From Clostridia bacterium (GTDB lineage: Bacteria; Bacillota; Clostridia; Christensenellales; Aristaeellaceae): 52,577 nt of DNA. Every line of letters starts with the position of its first letter. Within the stretch, counting starts at the first letter, position 1. The notes below the pieces were generated by a model, which did no database searches, was not told the origin of the DNA, and worked only from the letters and a program-made list of their open reading frames with translations. The translations under genes were made by a program, and so were the position numbers. The stretch covers positions 17,778 through 70,354 of the forward strand of contig JAUNQH010000001.1 of NCBI GenBank assembly GCA_030536295.1, read 5' to 3'. Positions 17,499-25,116 of the stretch are shown in pieces.

Positions 17499-18410
17499 AT
17501 GACCGGCAGAGCGATAAACAAAAAACAGAGCTTTTTCGGCGGCGTGAACCGTGTGCGCGTCAGTGATTTCGTGATCGCGTTCATCATTCTGCTGCTGAGT
17601 CTGACATGCATCCTTCCTTTCATCTATGTGATGGCCAAGTCCCTTTCGTCAAACACGGCTGTGCTGAGCCAGAAGGTGTACCTGTGGCCGGTGGGCTTCA
17701 ATATTGACGCGTATGTATCCATTTTCCGCGACGGAAAGATGACGCATTCCCTGCTGTATACGATCGAGGTGACGGTGCTCTTCACCGTGATCGGCATGGT
17801 CATCACCACCTGCGCGGCGTATCCGCTTTCCGTAAAGGGATTGAAATTCAAAGGCTTCTTTGCCTTTATCCTGATGTTCACCATGTATTTCAGCGCGGGT
17901 CTGATTCCGGAATATCTGCTGATGAAGGACCTGAAGCTGCTCAATACCATGTGGGCGCTGGTGCTGCCGCTGAGCTTTTCGGCATACAATATGCTGATCA
18001 TGCGGTCCTTCCTGAGCAGCACGATACCGGATACGCTGTATGAGGCGGCTTATCTGGACGGGGCCAGCGACCTGCGCGTGCTGACGAGCATCGTACTGCC
18101 GCTGAGCAAGCCGATCATCGCCACACTGAGCCTGTTCTACGCGGTCGGCCGCTGGAACGCTTTCGCGGACGCCAAGTATTACATTACGAAACAGAGCCTG
18201 CAGCCGCTGCAGCTGCTGCTGAACAACATGGTGCTGGATGCCGCCGGAAATGACGCCATCAGCATCGCTGAGGGGACCGCGACGCAGTCCACGCCGGAAG
18301 TGCTGCAGAGCGCGGCGATCATGTTTGCCACGATCCCGATCATTATCGTATACCCGTTCGTGCAGAAATACTTTGTGCAGGGTACGATGATCGGCGCCGT
18401 GAAGGGATGA
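17499..18410 (+). CDS. Sugar ABC transporter permease, LplC/YtcP type
   Basis: This 303-residue second permease of the operon A importer has six membrane segments. Its EAA loop YEAAYLDGASDLRVLTSIVLPLSKPIIATL is the typical contact site for the ATPase. The ATG follows AAGGAGG with 7 bases of spacing. It ends with the family tail YPFVQKYFVQGTMIGAVKG, shared almost word for word with the operon B counterpart (YPFLQKYFVKGVMVGALKG), so the two importers are paralogous. The binding-protein gene follows after 48 bases with its own strong AAAGGAGG site. Confidence 0.9.
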   Translation: MTGRAINKKQSFFGGVNRVRVSDFVIAFIILLLSLTCILPFIYVMAKSLSSNTAVLSQKVYLWPVGFNIDAYVSIFRDGKMTHSLLYTIEVTVLFTVIGMVITTCAAYPLSVKGLKFKGFFAFILMFTMYFSAGLIPEYLLMKDLKLLNTMWALVLPLSFSAYNMLIMRSFLSSTIPDTLYEAAYLDGASDLRVLTSIVLPLSKPIIATLSLFYAVGRWNAFADAKYYITKQSLQPLQLLLNNMVLDAAGNDAISIAEGTATQSTPEVLQSAAIMFATIPIIIVYPFVQKYFVQGTMIGAVKG

Positions 18411-18458
18411 TTTCAGGAGGGCGGATGCTCTCTGGAAAATATTAAAGGAGGAACTCTT

Positions 18459-20132
18459 ATGAAACGCATTGTATCCCTGCTTCTGGTGCTGGCTATGATG
18501 CTCGGCATGGTTTGCTTCGCAAACGCCGAGGAAATCGCCGCGCCCCATGCCGACTGCACACTGCCGGCGGACTGGGCTCCCTTTGCCGAGAACGTGACCA
18601 TCACGGTGCCTGTATATGACCGCTCCAAGGCGGGCTATCCGGCCGTTGATGACAACTACTGGACCAAGTGGATCCAGAGCGAGTTCGGCGACAAGTGGAA
18701 CATCACCGTACAGTATGTTCCGATCCCCCGCGGAGATGTCATGACCAAGTACAGCATGCTGATCGCTGCCGATGAAACCCCCACCATCCTGATGGAGTAT
18801 GACTATCCGAAGGTCGCCCAGTGGGCCGCCGACGGCGCCATGACCACCATCGATCTGGACGCTTTCAAAGCCGTTGCCCCCACCTACTATCAGGCGATGG
18901 TGGACAACAACCAGCTGGGCTACACCGACATCAACGGTGAGACCTACTTCGTGCTGAGCGAGCGCGCCTACTACAACACCACCTACACCTTTGTGACCTA
19001 CTGCCGTATGGACTGGCTGCGCAAGGTCGGCTATGATCATGTTCCGACCAGCTACGCGGAATACACCGATGCCATCAACAAGATCATCGAAGCCGGTCTG
19101 ACCGACACCGCGCCTCTGGGCCTGGGCATCCCGACCGCCGCTTACATCGCCAACTTCGGTTACCGCGATGTGAAGGTGAACGAAGCCGAGTGGGCCATTC
19201 ACTCCTCCCTGGGCACCCCCTGCTTCAGCTGGGAACCCACCAAAAAGATGCTCAAGCGTCTGAACGCCGAGTACAACCAGGGCTGGTATTCCAAGGAATT
19301 CGACCTGAGCATGAACAGCTCCGGCGCTTCCACCGACCAGCAGCAGACCGATTTCGTGAATGGCAAGATCTTCTCCTACGGCGGATACATGGGATCCAAC
19401 GTGGCCTGGATGAATGCCTTCTATGAAAACAATCCCGACGCCGAGCTCGCCATCGTGAGCAGCTATCAGGGCGTTGAAGAGGGCGTTATGGATGCGCCTC
19501 AGTTCCGTTCCGACAACCCCTTTGGCATGATCGTGGGCTTCTCCTCCCTGGCGACCGAAGACCAGCTGAAGGCTGCCTGGATGCTGATGGAGTGGATGAT
19601 CCAGCCCGAGACCCTGTATGTGCTTGAAAACGGTATCGAGGGCGTCACCTATACGATCGACGAAGCCACCGGCCTGCCGGTCGTGATCGGCGATTACATG
19701 GGCGAAGGCATGCTCAACCACAACATGAACATCGACATGACCTGCCTCGTGCATGCCGTGAAGAAGACCGGTACCATCGAGCAGACCATCGCCGGTATCG
19801 CGCCTCAGGGCCTGCCGGTGGACTTCACCGATGCCATGATCGCGAACTACTATGAACTGAAAGAGATCGCTGACGCGGGCAACGCGTACTCCGATCCTAT
19901 CTTCGCCTGCTCCATCGACAGCGAGAGCGAATACAGCGCCACGCTGCTGAGCCTGTATCAGGTGGACTACGCCAAGCTGATCAAGTGCGATCCGGCCGAG
20001 TTCGACGCGCTGTATGATGAGCTGAGCCAGGAATTCCTGGATGCCGGCTATCAGGAGATCATCGATGAGCGCCTGGCTGCCTATGAAGCGGGCAAGACCA
20101 CGAAACTGCCCGCCGGCAAGGCCGCGGAATGA
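18459..20132 (+). CDS. Extracellular solute-binding protein, LplA family (operon A)
   Basis: This 557-residue secreted sugar-binding protein delivers substrate to the operon A permeases. Residues 1-23 form a Sec signal (KRIVSLLLVLAMMLGM core) with likely cleavage after ANA. The Cys at position 19 sits in GMVC, which is not a lipobox, so lipid anchoring is unlikely. That is unusual for a Gram-positive binding protein. The mature part has the LplA-type beginning (VPVYDRSKAGYPAVDDNYWTKW) and the large size of this family. Codon use shifts to C-ending codons (GCC, ACC, AAC, CTG) compared with its neighbours, as expected for very high expression. A clean terminator follows. The ligand is inferred, from the rhamnose genes next door, to be a pectin-derived oligosaccharide. 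Confidence 0.9.
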   Translation: MKRIVSLLLVLAMMLGMVCFANAEEIAAPHADCTLPADWAPFAENVTITVPVYDRSKAGYPAVDDNYWTKWIQSEFGDKWNITVQYVPIPRGDVMTKYSMLIAADETPTILMEYDYPKVAQWAADGAMTTIDLDAFKAVAPTYYQAMVDNNQLGYTDINGETYFVLSERAYYNTTYTFVTYCRMDWLRKVGYDHVPTSYAEYTDAINKIIEAGLTDTAPLGLGIPTAAYIANFGYRDVKVNEAEWAIHSSLGTPCFSWEPTKKMLKRLNAEYNQGWYSKEFDLSMNSSGASTDQQQTDFVNGKIFSYGGYMGSNVAWMNAFYENNPDAELAIVSSYQGVEEGVMDAPQFRSDNPFGMIVGFSSLATEDQLKAAWMLMEWMIQPETLYVLENGIEGVTYTIDEATGLPVVIGDYMGEGMLNHNMNIDMTCLVHAVKKTGTIEQTIAGIAPQGLPVDFTDAMIANYYELKEIADAGNAYSDPIFACSIDSESEYSATLLSLYQVDYAKLIKCDPAEFDALYDELSQEFLDAGYQEIIDERLAAYEAGKTTKLPAGKAAE

Positions 20133-20148
20133 TCGATCACGCAAAGAG

Positions 20149-20174
20149 GGAGGCGGGAGACCGCCTCCTTTTTT
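20149..20174 (+). terminator. Intrinsic terminator of operon A
   Basis: GGAGGCGG (20149-20156), loop GAGA, CCGCCTCC (20161-20168), then six T. Confidence 0.95.
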
Positions 20175-20228
20175 GTGCCGCAATGAAAAAGGGTCCTGCT
20201 TTCGTGCAGGATCCTTCTGTTATTCTTC

Positions 20229-21458
20229 TTATTCTTCCAGTGCCATTCTGGCCAGCTCAACGTAGCGATGCACCTTTTCGGCTGAACCGCCGATCTTGTA
20301 TACATCCCGCTGGATGATCTCCGCCTTGCAGCCTCGGGCGGCCTTTGCCGTTTTCCGGAAGCAGGCCAGCGCGGCTTCCTCATCCAGATAGGGCGTGTCC
20401 ATGCCCAGCAGCGTGGCCGGGGGCTTGCGCAGAAAAGTGATGCCCGTGCCGCGCAGCCGTTCGCCCATAAACTCCTCATCGCACCAGGGGGAAACGGAGA
20501 CCTTGCGGAGATTGGGCACTGTGGACAGGCAGTCATCCCAGATGGGATGGGACGCCTCGCAGCAGCCGTAGCTGACCAGACCGAAGCAGTCCATGACCTT
20601 TTTGTAACAGGGGAACACAAGATCCCTGTACATGGCGGGGGAGACGCCGGCGGTCTCCTGCGAATCCATAAACAGCCACATGTCGGTCAGCTCAGCACGC
20701 GGCTTCATATCCGGCAGCTCGTTCGTAAAGCAGTAAGTGCCCTGACACAGATGCTGCATGCGCGCGCAGGAGTGCAGCGTGCCGCTGGATTCCTGCAGCC
20801 GGAAGAAAGCGATGTAGTCATCCGTCAGCCGGTCCAGAATGGCTTTAAAACGGTCCTCATCATCGATCATGGCCATATACAGATCATCCATGTTCATGAT
20901 GTGGACGATATCCTGCATGGGGGTGCAGTAAGCCGCGTCGGATATGCGCCGGACCGGCAGGATATCGCCGAAGACATCTTCCGCCTCACGCACGAGCTGA
21001 TCCGCGTATTCCTCGTACAGCTCATATTCGGACGGACCCAGCAGATGCTCATCCTCCTCCAGATCGTGGAGATACGGGATGAAATGATGCCCGACGCCGT
21101 CCGTTGTCTGCCGTTTTACCGGCAGCCCGAACGGGATGAAGCGGAACTTGTCCTGTACGGCAAAATGATCCGGTACCAGCGTATCATCCTCAAAAAGCGT
21201 GAAATTCGTGATCGGGCGCAGCATCTGCCGTTCAATGCGGCGCGCTTCCTCACCCTCGCATTTCATCATCGCGGGAAACAGCTGATCTTCAAAGGTGTTG
21301 ATCTCGATACGGATCAGCGGACGGGTCACCTGTTCCCTTGAGGCGCCGTTCGCCATCCAGTCCGCGTACAGCCGGCGGTTGCGGGGGGAGGCTGCCAGCT
21401 CAGCCTGACGGGCTGCCAGATCGCGCAGGATCTTCCGGTCCTTTTCTGAAATGCTCAT
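20229..21458 (-). CDS. Uroporphyrinogen decarboxylase-like (URO-D/MtaA fold) protein in the rha operon
   Basis: This 409-residue soluble protein resembles the URO-D superfamily, which includes heme-pathway decarboxylases and cobamide-dependent methyltransferases. Recognisable pieces are the central MNMDDLYMAMIDDEDRFKAILDRLTDDY helix, the GLVSYGCCEASHPIWDD barrel strand, and VSVSPWCDEEFMGERL. The heme-type N-terminal PVWFMRQAGR motif is absent, so it is not HemE. Cys and His clusters (LHSCARMQHLCQGTYC; YGCCEASH) could bind metal, as in the methyltransferases. Its ATG overlaps the rhaD stop by 4 bases and has GGAG upstream, so it is translationally coupled to rhamnose catabolism. Its role there is unknown to me. 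No corrinoid protein gene is nearby. Confidence 0.7.
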   Translation of the reverse strand: MSISEKDRKILRDLAARQAELAASPRNRRLYADWMANGASREQVTRPLIRIEINTFEDQLFPAMMKCEGEEARRIERQMLRPITNFTLFEDDTLVPDHFAVQDKFRFIPFGLPVKRQTTDGVGHHFIPYLHDLEEDEHLLGPSEYELYEEYADQLVREAEDVFGDILPVRRISDAAYCTPMQDIVHIMNMDDLYMAMIDDEDRFKAILDRLTDDYIAFFRLQESSGTLHSCARMQHLCQGTYCFTNELPDMKPRAELTDMWLFMDSQETAGVSPAMYRDLVFPCYKKVMDCFGLVSYGCCEASHPIWDDCLSTVPNLRKVSVSPWCDEEFMGERLRGTGITFLRKPPATLLGMDTPYLDEEAALACFRKTAKAARGCKAEIIQRDVYKIGGSAEKVHRYVELARMALEE

Positions 21459-22300
21459 GATCTCGTCTCCTTCCGGCCGGACGCGGGTCGGGACAGATAG
21501 CCTTCCCGCGCGCGGACGCCGAAGCGCTTTTCCAGCTGATGCATCTGCTCGTCCGTGATGGTGTTGACGAGCGGCAGATGAGCGATCTTCATATAGATCT
21601 CGGCGCCCTTTTCGGCGGTCTCGATCAGACCGAAGGTCTCATCCAGATCGGCACCGGCACCGTAGATGCCGTGCTGGCTCCATACGACCAGGCGGGCCGT
21701 GCGCATTTTATCCGCCGTCGCCTCGCCGATCTCATTTGTGCCGCACAGCATCCAGGGCAATACGTTGACGCCGTCCGGGAAGACCACGATGCACTCCGTG
21801 CACATCTGCCACAGCGTACGGGTGAAGGCTTTTTCGTCCAGATCATGCACATAGGTCATGGCCAGCAGATTGGCGGGATGGCAATGCATGATCACGCGGT
21901 TTTCCGGGTTGACGGTCAGCCTTGCGGCGTGGCTCATCATATGTGCCGGGAATTCGCTGGTGAAACGTCCGCCGTCCGTATAGCCCCACAGCAGCTGCGC
22001 GTTCGCGCCGCCGTCCGTCAGCCGGACCAGCCCCAGGTTGACATCCGGCGCGTACTGCACGTTCTTGAAATATTTGCCGGTACCGGTCACAAGAAAATAC
22101 CTGCCTTCCAGCGACGGGGCGGTAAATCCTGTGGGGATGACGCGAAGCACGCTTTGGGGATCGATGTATTCCGATACATCCTTTTCATCCAGCATCAGGC
22201 TGACATTGCCGCCGTTGCGCTCATCCCAGCCATGGTCATACATATTGGTCACGGTGCGGATCATTTCCACCATAAAAGGCGCGGTCAGGATATCTTTCAT
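21455..22300 (-). CDS. rhaD: Rhamnulose-1-phosphate aldolase
   Basis: This 281-residue class II aldolase splits L-rhamnulose 1-phosphate into dihydroxyacetone phosphate and L-lactaldehyde. Zinc ligands are in place: His139 and His141 in IMHCHPAN, and His210 in WSQHGIYG. The catalytic Glu116 lies in TSEFPAHM. These numbers match E. coli RhaD shifted by one or two residues. ERNGGNVSLML and TGTGKYFKN are also family hallmarks. Length is normal. The start overlaps the rhaA stop by 4 bases and the stop overlaps the next start by 4 bases, so translation is coupled throughout. No enzyme for L-lactaldehyde (FucO or AldA type) is present in the window. Confidence 0.95.
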   Translation of the reverse strand: MKDILTAPFMVEMIRTVTNMYDHGWDERNGGNVSLMLDEKDVSEYIDPQSVLRVIPTGFTAPSLEGRYFLVTGTGKYFKNVQYAPDVNLGLVRLTDGGANAQLLWGYTDGGRFTSEFPAHMMSHAARLTVNPENRVIMHCHPANLLAMTYVHDLDEKAFTRTLWQMCTECIVVFPDGVNVLPWMLCGTNEIGEATADKMRTARLVVWSQHGIYGAGADLDETFGLIETAEKGAEIYMKIAHLPLVNTITDEQMHQLEKRFGVRAREGYLSRPASGRKETRS

Positions 22301-23553
22301 ACACGGTTCACCAGTACTTTCTTTTCATATTCCTCGATCTGCGGGAACCATTCGCCGTCCGCGGGCTTGCCGCAAACGCGGCAGTATTCGTTCCATACAT
22401 CGCCGAAGGGCATGGTCTTCAGCTCTTCCTGCATGACCATCAGCTTCGTGAAGCTGCTGCCGTCCTGCAGCGCTTTCAGTTCCCCGCAGGGCTGCAGCAG
22501 GGCGTTGAGCAGCGCCTTCTGCACATTGCGGAAACCGGTGATCCACGCGGCGACACGGTTGATGGAAGCGTCAAAGTAGTCCAGCGCGATATTGACGCGG
22601 CCGTTCAGCCCGCCGCAGCGCACGATCTCTTTGGCGATCTCCTTCGTCTCATCGTCAAGGAGCACAACGTGGTCGCTGTCCCAGCGGATGGGACGGGTGA
22701 TGTGCAGGGCGATCTCCGGGAAGAAGGCCAGCAGGGCGGGGATCTTGTCGCTGACGACTTCCGTGGGATGATAATGACCGTTGTCCATCAGCGGGATGCA
22801 CTTGTTCATATTCATGGCGGCGTAGGATAGGGCAAACTCCGCGCTGCCGACGGTGTATGCCTCCAGACCGATGCCGAAGACCTTGGATTCGATGCAGGGC
22901 TTGACCTTGCTGAAATCGTAAGGCTCGGAAAGGATCTCGTCAATGCTTTCGCGATACCGCACGCGGGGCCCCATCCTGTCGGCGGGGATATCCTTGAAAC
23001 CGTCGCCGGTCCAGATGTTCATGGTGCAGGGCTGCCCCAGCTCTTCCGCCAGATAGTTGGAGATGCGGATGCACGCCTTGCCGTGATCGATCCAGAACTT
23101 ACGGGTCTCCTCATTCGGGCTGGCCAGTGTCAGCGGGTCACATTTCGGATGGGAGAAGAAGGTCGGGTTGAAGTCGCAGCCCAGACCGCGCTCCTTGCAG
23201 AAATCCACCCATTTTTTGAAATGCTTCGGCTCGAGTTTGTCGCGGTCGGCCCATTCACCCTTGTCAAAGACGGCGTAGCAGGCATGCAGGTTCATCTTCG
23301 GCTGCCCCGGCACCATGGCGAACACCATGTCCAGGTCGGCCATCAGCTCCTCCGGCGTGCGGGCGCGGCCGGGGTAATTGCCGGTCGTCTGGATGCCGCC
23401 GGTGAGGGGCATATCCGGATCCGTGTCAAAGCCGTGCACGTCATCTCCCTGCCAGCAATGCAGCGAGACAGGCACTTTTTTCAGCGCGGCGATGGCCGCG
23501 TCCGTATCGATACCGACGGCCGCGTAGCGTTTTTTCGCTTCTTCGTAACTCAT
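22297..23553 (-). CDS. rhaA: L-rhamnose isomerase
   Basis: This 418-residue metal-dependent isomerase converts L-rhamnose to L-rhamnulose in the cytoplasm. It is recognisable from end to end: the start YEEAKKRYAAVGIDTDAAI, VSLHCWQGDDVHGFD, GGIQTTGNYPG, KMNLHACYA, DFNPTFFSHP and PLMDNGHYHPTE, with the metal-binding His and Asp in the last motifs. Length matches the family. The ATG has GGAGGGATGATTTC just upstream, and that ribosome site contains the end of rhaB. The gene order rhaB-rhaA-rhaD matches the classical pathway. Confidence 0.96.
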   Translation of the reverse strand: MSYEEAKKRYAAVGIDTDAAIAALKKVPVSLHCWQGDDVHGFDTDPDMPLTGGIQTTGNYPGRARTPEELMADLDMVFAMVPGQPKMNLHACYAVFDKGEWADRDKLEPKHFKKWVDFCKERGLGCDFNPTFFSHPKCDPLTLASPNEETRKFWIDHGKACIRISNYLAEELGQPCTMNIWTGDGFKDIPADRMGPRVRYRESIDEILSEPYDFSKVKPCIESKVFGIGLEAYTVGSAEFALSYAAMNMNKCIPLMDNGHYHPTEVVSDKIPALLAFFPEIALHITRPIRWDSDHVVLLDDETKEIAKEIVRCGGLNGRVNIALDYFDASINRVAAWITGFRNVQKALLNALLQPCGELKALQDGSSFTKLMVMQEELKTMPFGDVWNEYCRVCGKPADGEWFPQIEEYEKKVLVNRV

Positions 23554-23557
23554 GAAA

Positions 23558-24826
23558 TCATCCCTCCAACTGTATTTTCAGGTTGCCGATCGCGGTCGCC
23601 TCGATCGGCAGCGCGATGACGCGTTTGCCGGTCTCCTCTTCCGTGAGCCGGTTCAGATAAGCATTTTTGGCGCCGCCGCCGACGATCCATATCTCTTTGC
23701 AGTTCATGCCGGTGCTGTTCTCCATTTCATCGATGGACTGCCTGTAGCCCCGCGCGAGACTGCGGTACGCGCAGCGGAAGTAGCCGGCGGCATCCGCGGG
23801 CGGCGCGGAAAGTTTTTCGTCAAAAGCGGCGCGCATGCTGACGGGTGCCAGGAACACGGGATCGTTCACATCGATCAGTCCGCTGAAGATACTCTGTTCC
23901 GCTTCCGCCGTGATCCCGTTCCACGGTTTGCCCGGACAAAGTTCCTCCCGCAGCCGGTTGACCAGCCACATGCCCATGATGTTCTTCTGATAGCGGTTGT
24001 AGCCGACACCGCCCTCATTGCTGTAATTGGCTCCGCGGCTCGCGTCATCCGTGAGCGGGGCGGGCGTTTTGACGCCGAGCAGGCTCCATGTGCCGGAGGA
24101 GATATAGATCTCGTTTCCGGTCATGGGAATACCCTCGACAGCGCTGCCGGTATCATGGGTAGCGCACAGCATCACTTTGATGCCCTTATATTCCCCGATG
24201 ACCGTGCCGGGCTGCCGCAGCGGCCGGAACAGATGCTCCGGCAGGCCGAGGGTACGGATGATCTCCGGGTCATACTGACCGGTAACGGCGGAGACCATGC
24301 CGCCGGTGGTCGCGTTGGTATACTCGTGCGCTTTGACCCCGCACAGCCTGTACATCAGGTATTCCGGCATCATCAGGAGATCCGTGGCATTTTCCAGCCG
24401 GCCGGCTGCCAGGTCCGCATACAGCTGATAGACCGTGTTGAACGGCTGAAACTGGATGCCCGTGCGGCGGTACAGCTCCCCGAAGGGCATCTTTTCATGC
24501 ACACGCGGAATAACGGCTTCCGTACGCCCGTCGCGATAGGCGTAACAGGGGAGGATCTCATCGTCCCCATTCATCAGCACATAGTCGACGCCCCATGTGT
24601 CGATGGACAGGCTTTCGATGTCTGGATATCTGCTCAGCGCCTCATCAATGCCCTTCTTTACATGAAAGACAAGCTGATCGATATCCCATGTCAGGTGCCC
24701 GCCCGCTTCCGTGACGCCGTTGGGAAAACGGTAGACCTCATCCGTGATGATCCCGCCGTTTTCCTTCCGGCCGACGATGTGCCGGCCGCTGGAAGCACCG
24801 ATGTCGACAGCAAGACAGTATTTCAG
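23558..24826 (-). CDS. rhaB: Rhamnulokinase, apparent CTG start, short C-terminus
   Basis: This 422-residue FGGY-family kinase phosphorylates L-rhamnulose at O-1. The phosphate-binding N-terminus KYCLAVDIGASSGRHIVG, SIDTWGVDYVL, YRDGRTE, TGIQFQPFNTVYQL, YTNATTGGM, ATHDTGSAV, SSGTWSLLG, NIMGMWL and IVGGGAKN are all present. The only way to include VDIGASSG is to start at the CTG at 24826. The frame upstream runs to a stop without ATG, GTG or TTG, and GGGGTG lies about 5 bases before the CTG. A GTG at 24580 would remove 82 residues with the ATP-binding loop. The C-terminus stops right after ATAIGNLKIQLEG, whereas E. coli RhaB continues about 50-60 residues further. The rhaA ribosome site overlaps the end. 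First gene of its operon. Confidence 0.85.
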   Translation of the reverse strand: MKYCLAVDIGASSGRHIVGRKENGGIITDEVYRFPNGVTEAGGHLTWDIDQLVFHVKKGIDEALSRYPDIESLSIDTWGVDYVLMNGDDEILPCYAYRDGRTEAVIPRVHEKMPFGELYRRTGIQFQPFNTVYQLYADLAAGRLENATDLLMMPEYLMYRLCGVKAHEYTNATTGGMVSAVTGQYDPEIIRTLGLPEHLFRPLRQPGTVIGEYKGIKVMLCATHDTGSAVEGIPMTGNEIYISSGTWSLLGVKTPAPLTDDASRGANYSNEGGVGYNRYQKNIMGMWLVNRLREELCPGKPWNGITAEAEQSIFSGLIDVNDPVFLAPVSMRAAFDEKLSAPPADAAGYFRCAYRSLARGYRQSIDEMENSTGMNCKEIWIVGGGAKNAYLNRLTEEETGKRVIALPIEATAIGNLKIQLEG

Positions 24827-24857
24827 AATATCACCCCGTTTCCGATGATGTTGAGCA

Positions 24858-24879
24858 CGGAATGATCGTGATCATTCCG
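24858..24879. promoter_or_regulatory. Perfect 10-bp inverted repeat before rhaB, likely operator
   Basis: CGGAATGATC (24858-24867), 2-base centre, GATCATTCCG (24870-24879). It sits 31 bases ahead of the rhaB start and has no T-tract, so it suits a dimeric regulator better than a terminator. It does not resemble the LacI-type sites of operons A and B. I saw no convincing -35/-10 pair for the rha operon in the 290 bases between rhaB and the GH112 gene. A second GC hairpin, GGCGGC/GCCGCC, lies at 24936-24953. Confidence 0.55.
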
Positions 24880-25027
24880 GCATAAGACCGACCTGATCCC
24901 AAGAATATCATCCGGTAAAAAATGTATTTTCATTCGGCGGCGGGTCAGCCGCCGGAACCTGCCGGAGACGCGCTTTTCCGGGACGATCCGGCGCTCCGCG
25001 TGTTCCGCGGAAAGCACGGATTCCGTT

Positions 25028-25056
25028 TTGCATATCTTGACAACACGTGATACACT
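25028..25056 (+). promoter_or_regulatory. Promoter of the GH112 phosphorylase gene
   Basis: TTGCAT (25028-25033), 17-base spacer, TACACT (25051-25056), with TGA directly before the -10 (extended -10 element). Confidence 0.7.
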
Positions 25057-25116
25057 CATTTCAGAAGAAATGCGGGCCGGCTTTCCGGCAGTGCCTGCGG
25101 AAAGTGAGATAACAGC

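Noticed and set aside
17649-20183. Long minus-strand open frame (844 codons) opposite a permease and a binding protein
   Set aside because: It spans two recognised genes and a terminator, has no domain similarity, and arises from strong codon bias on the other strand.
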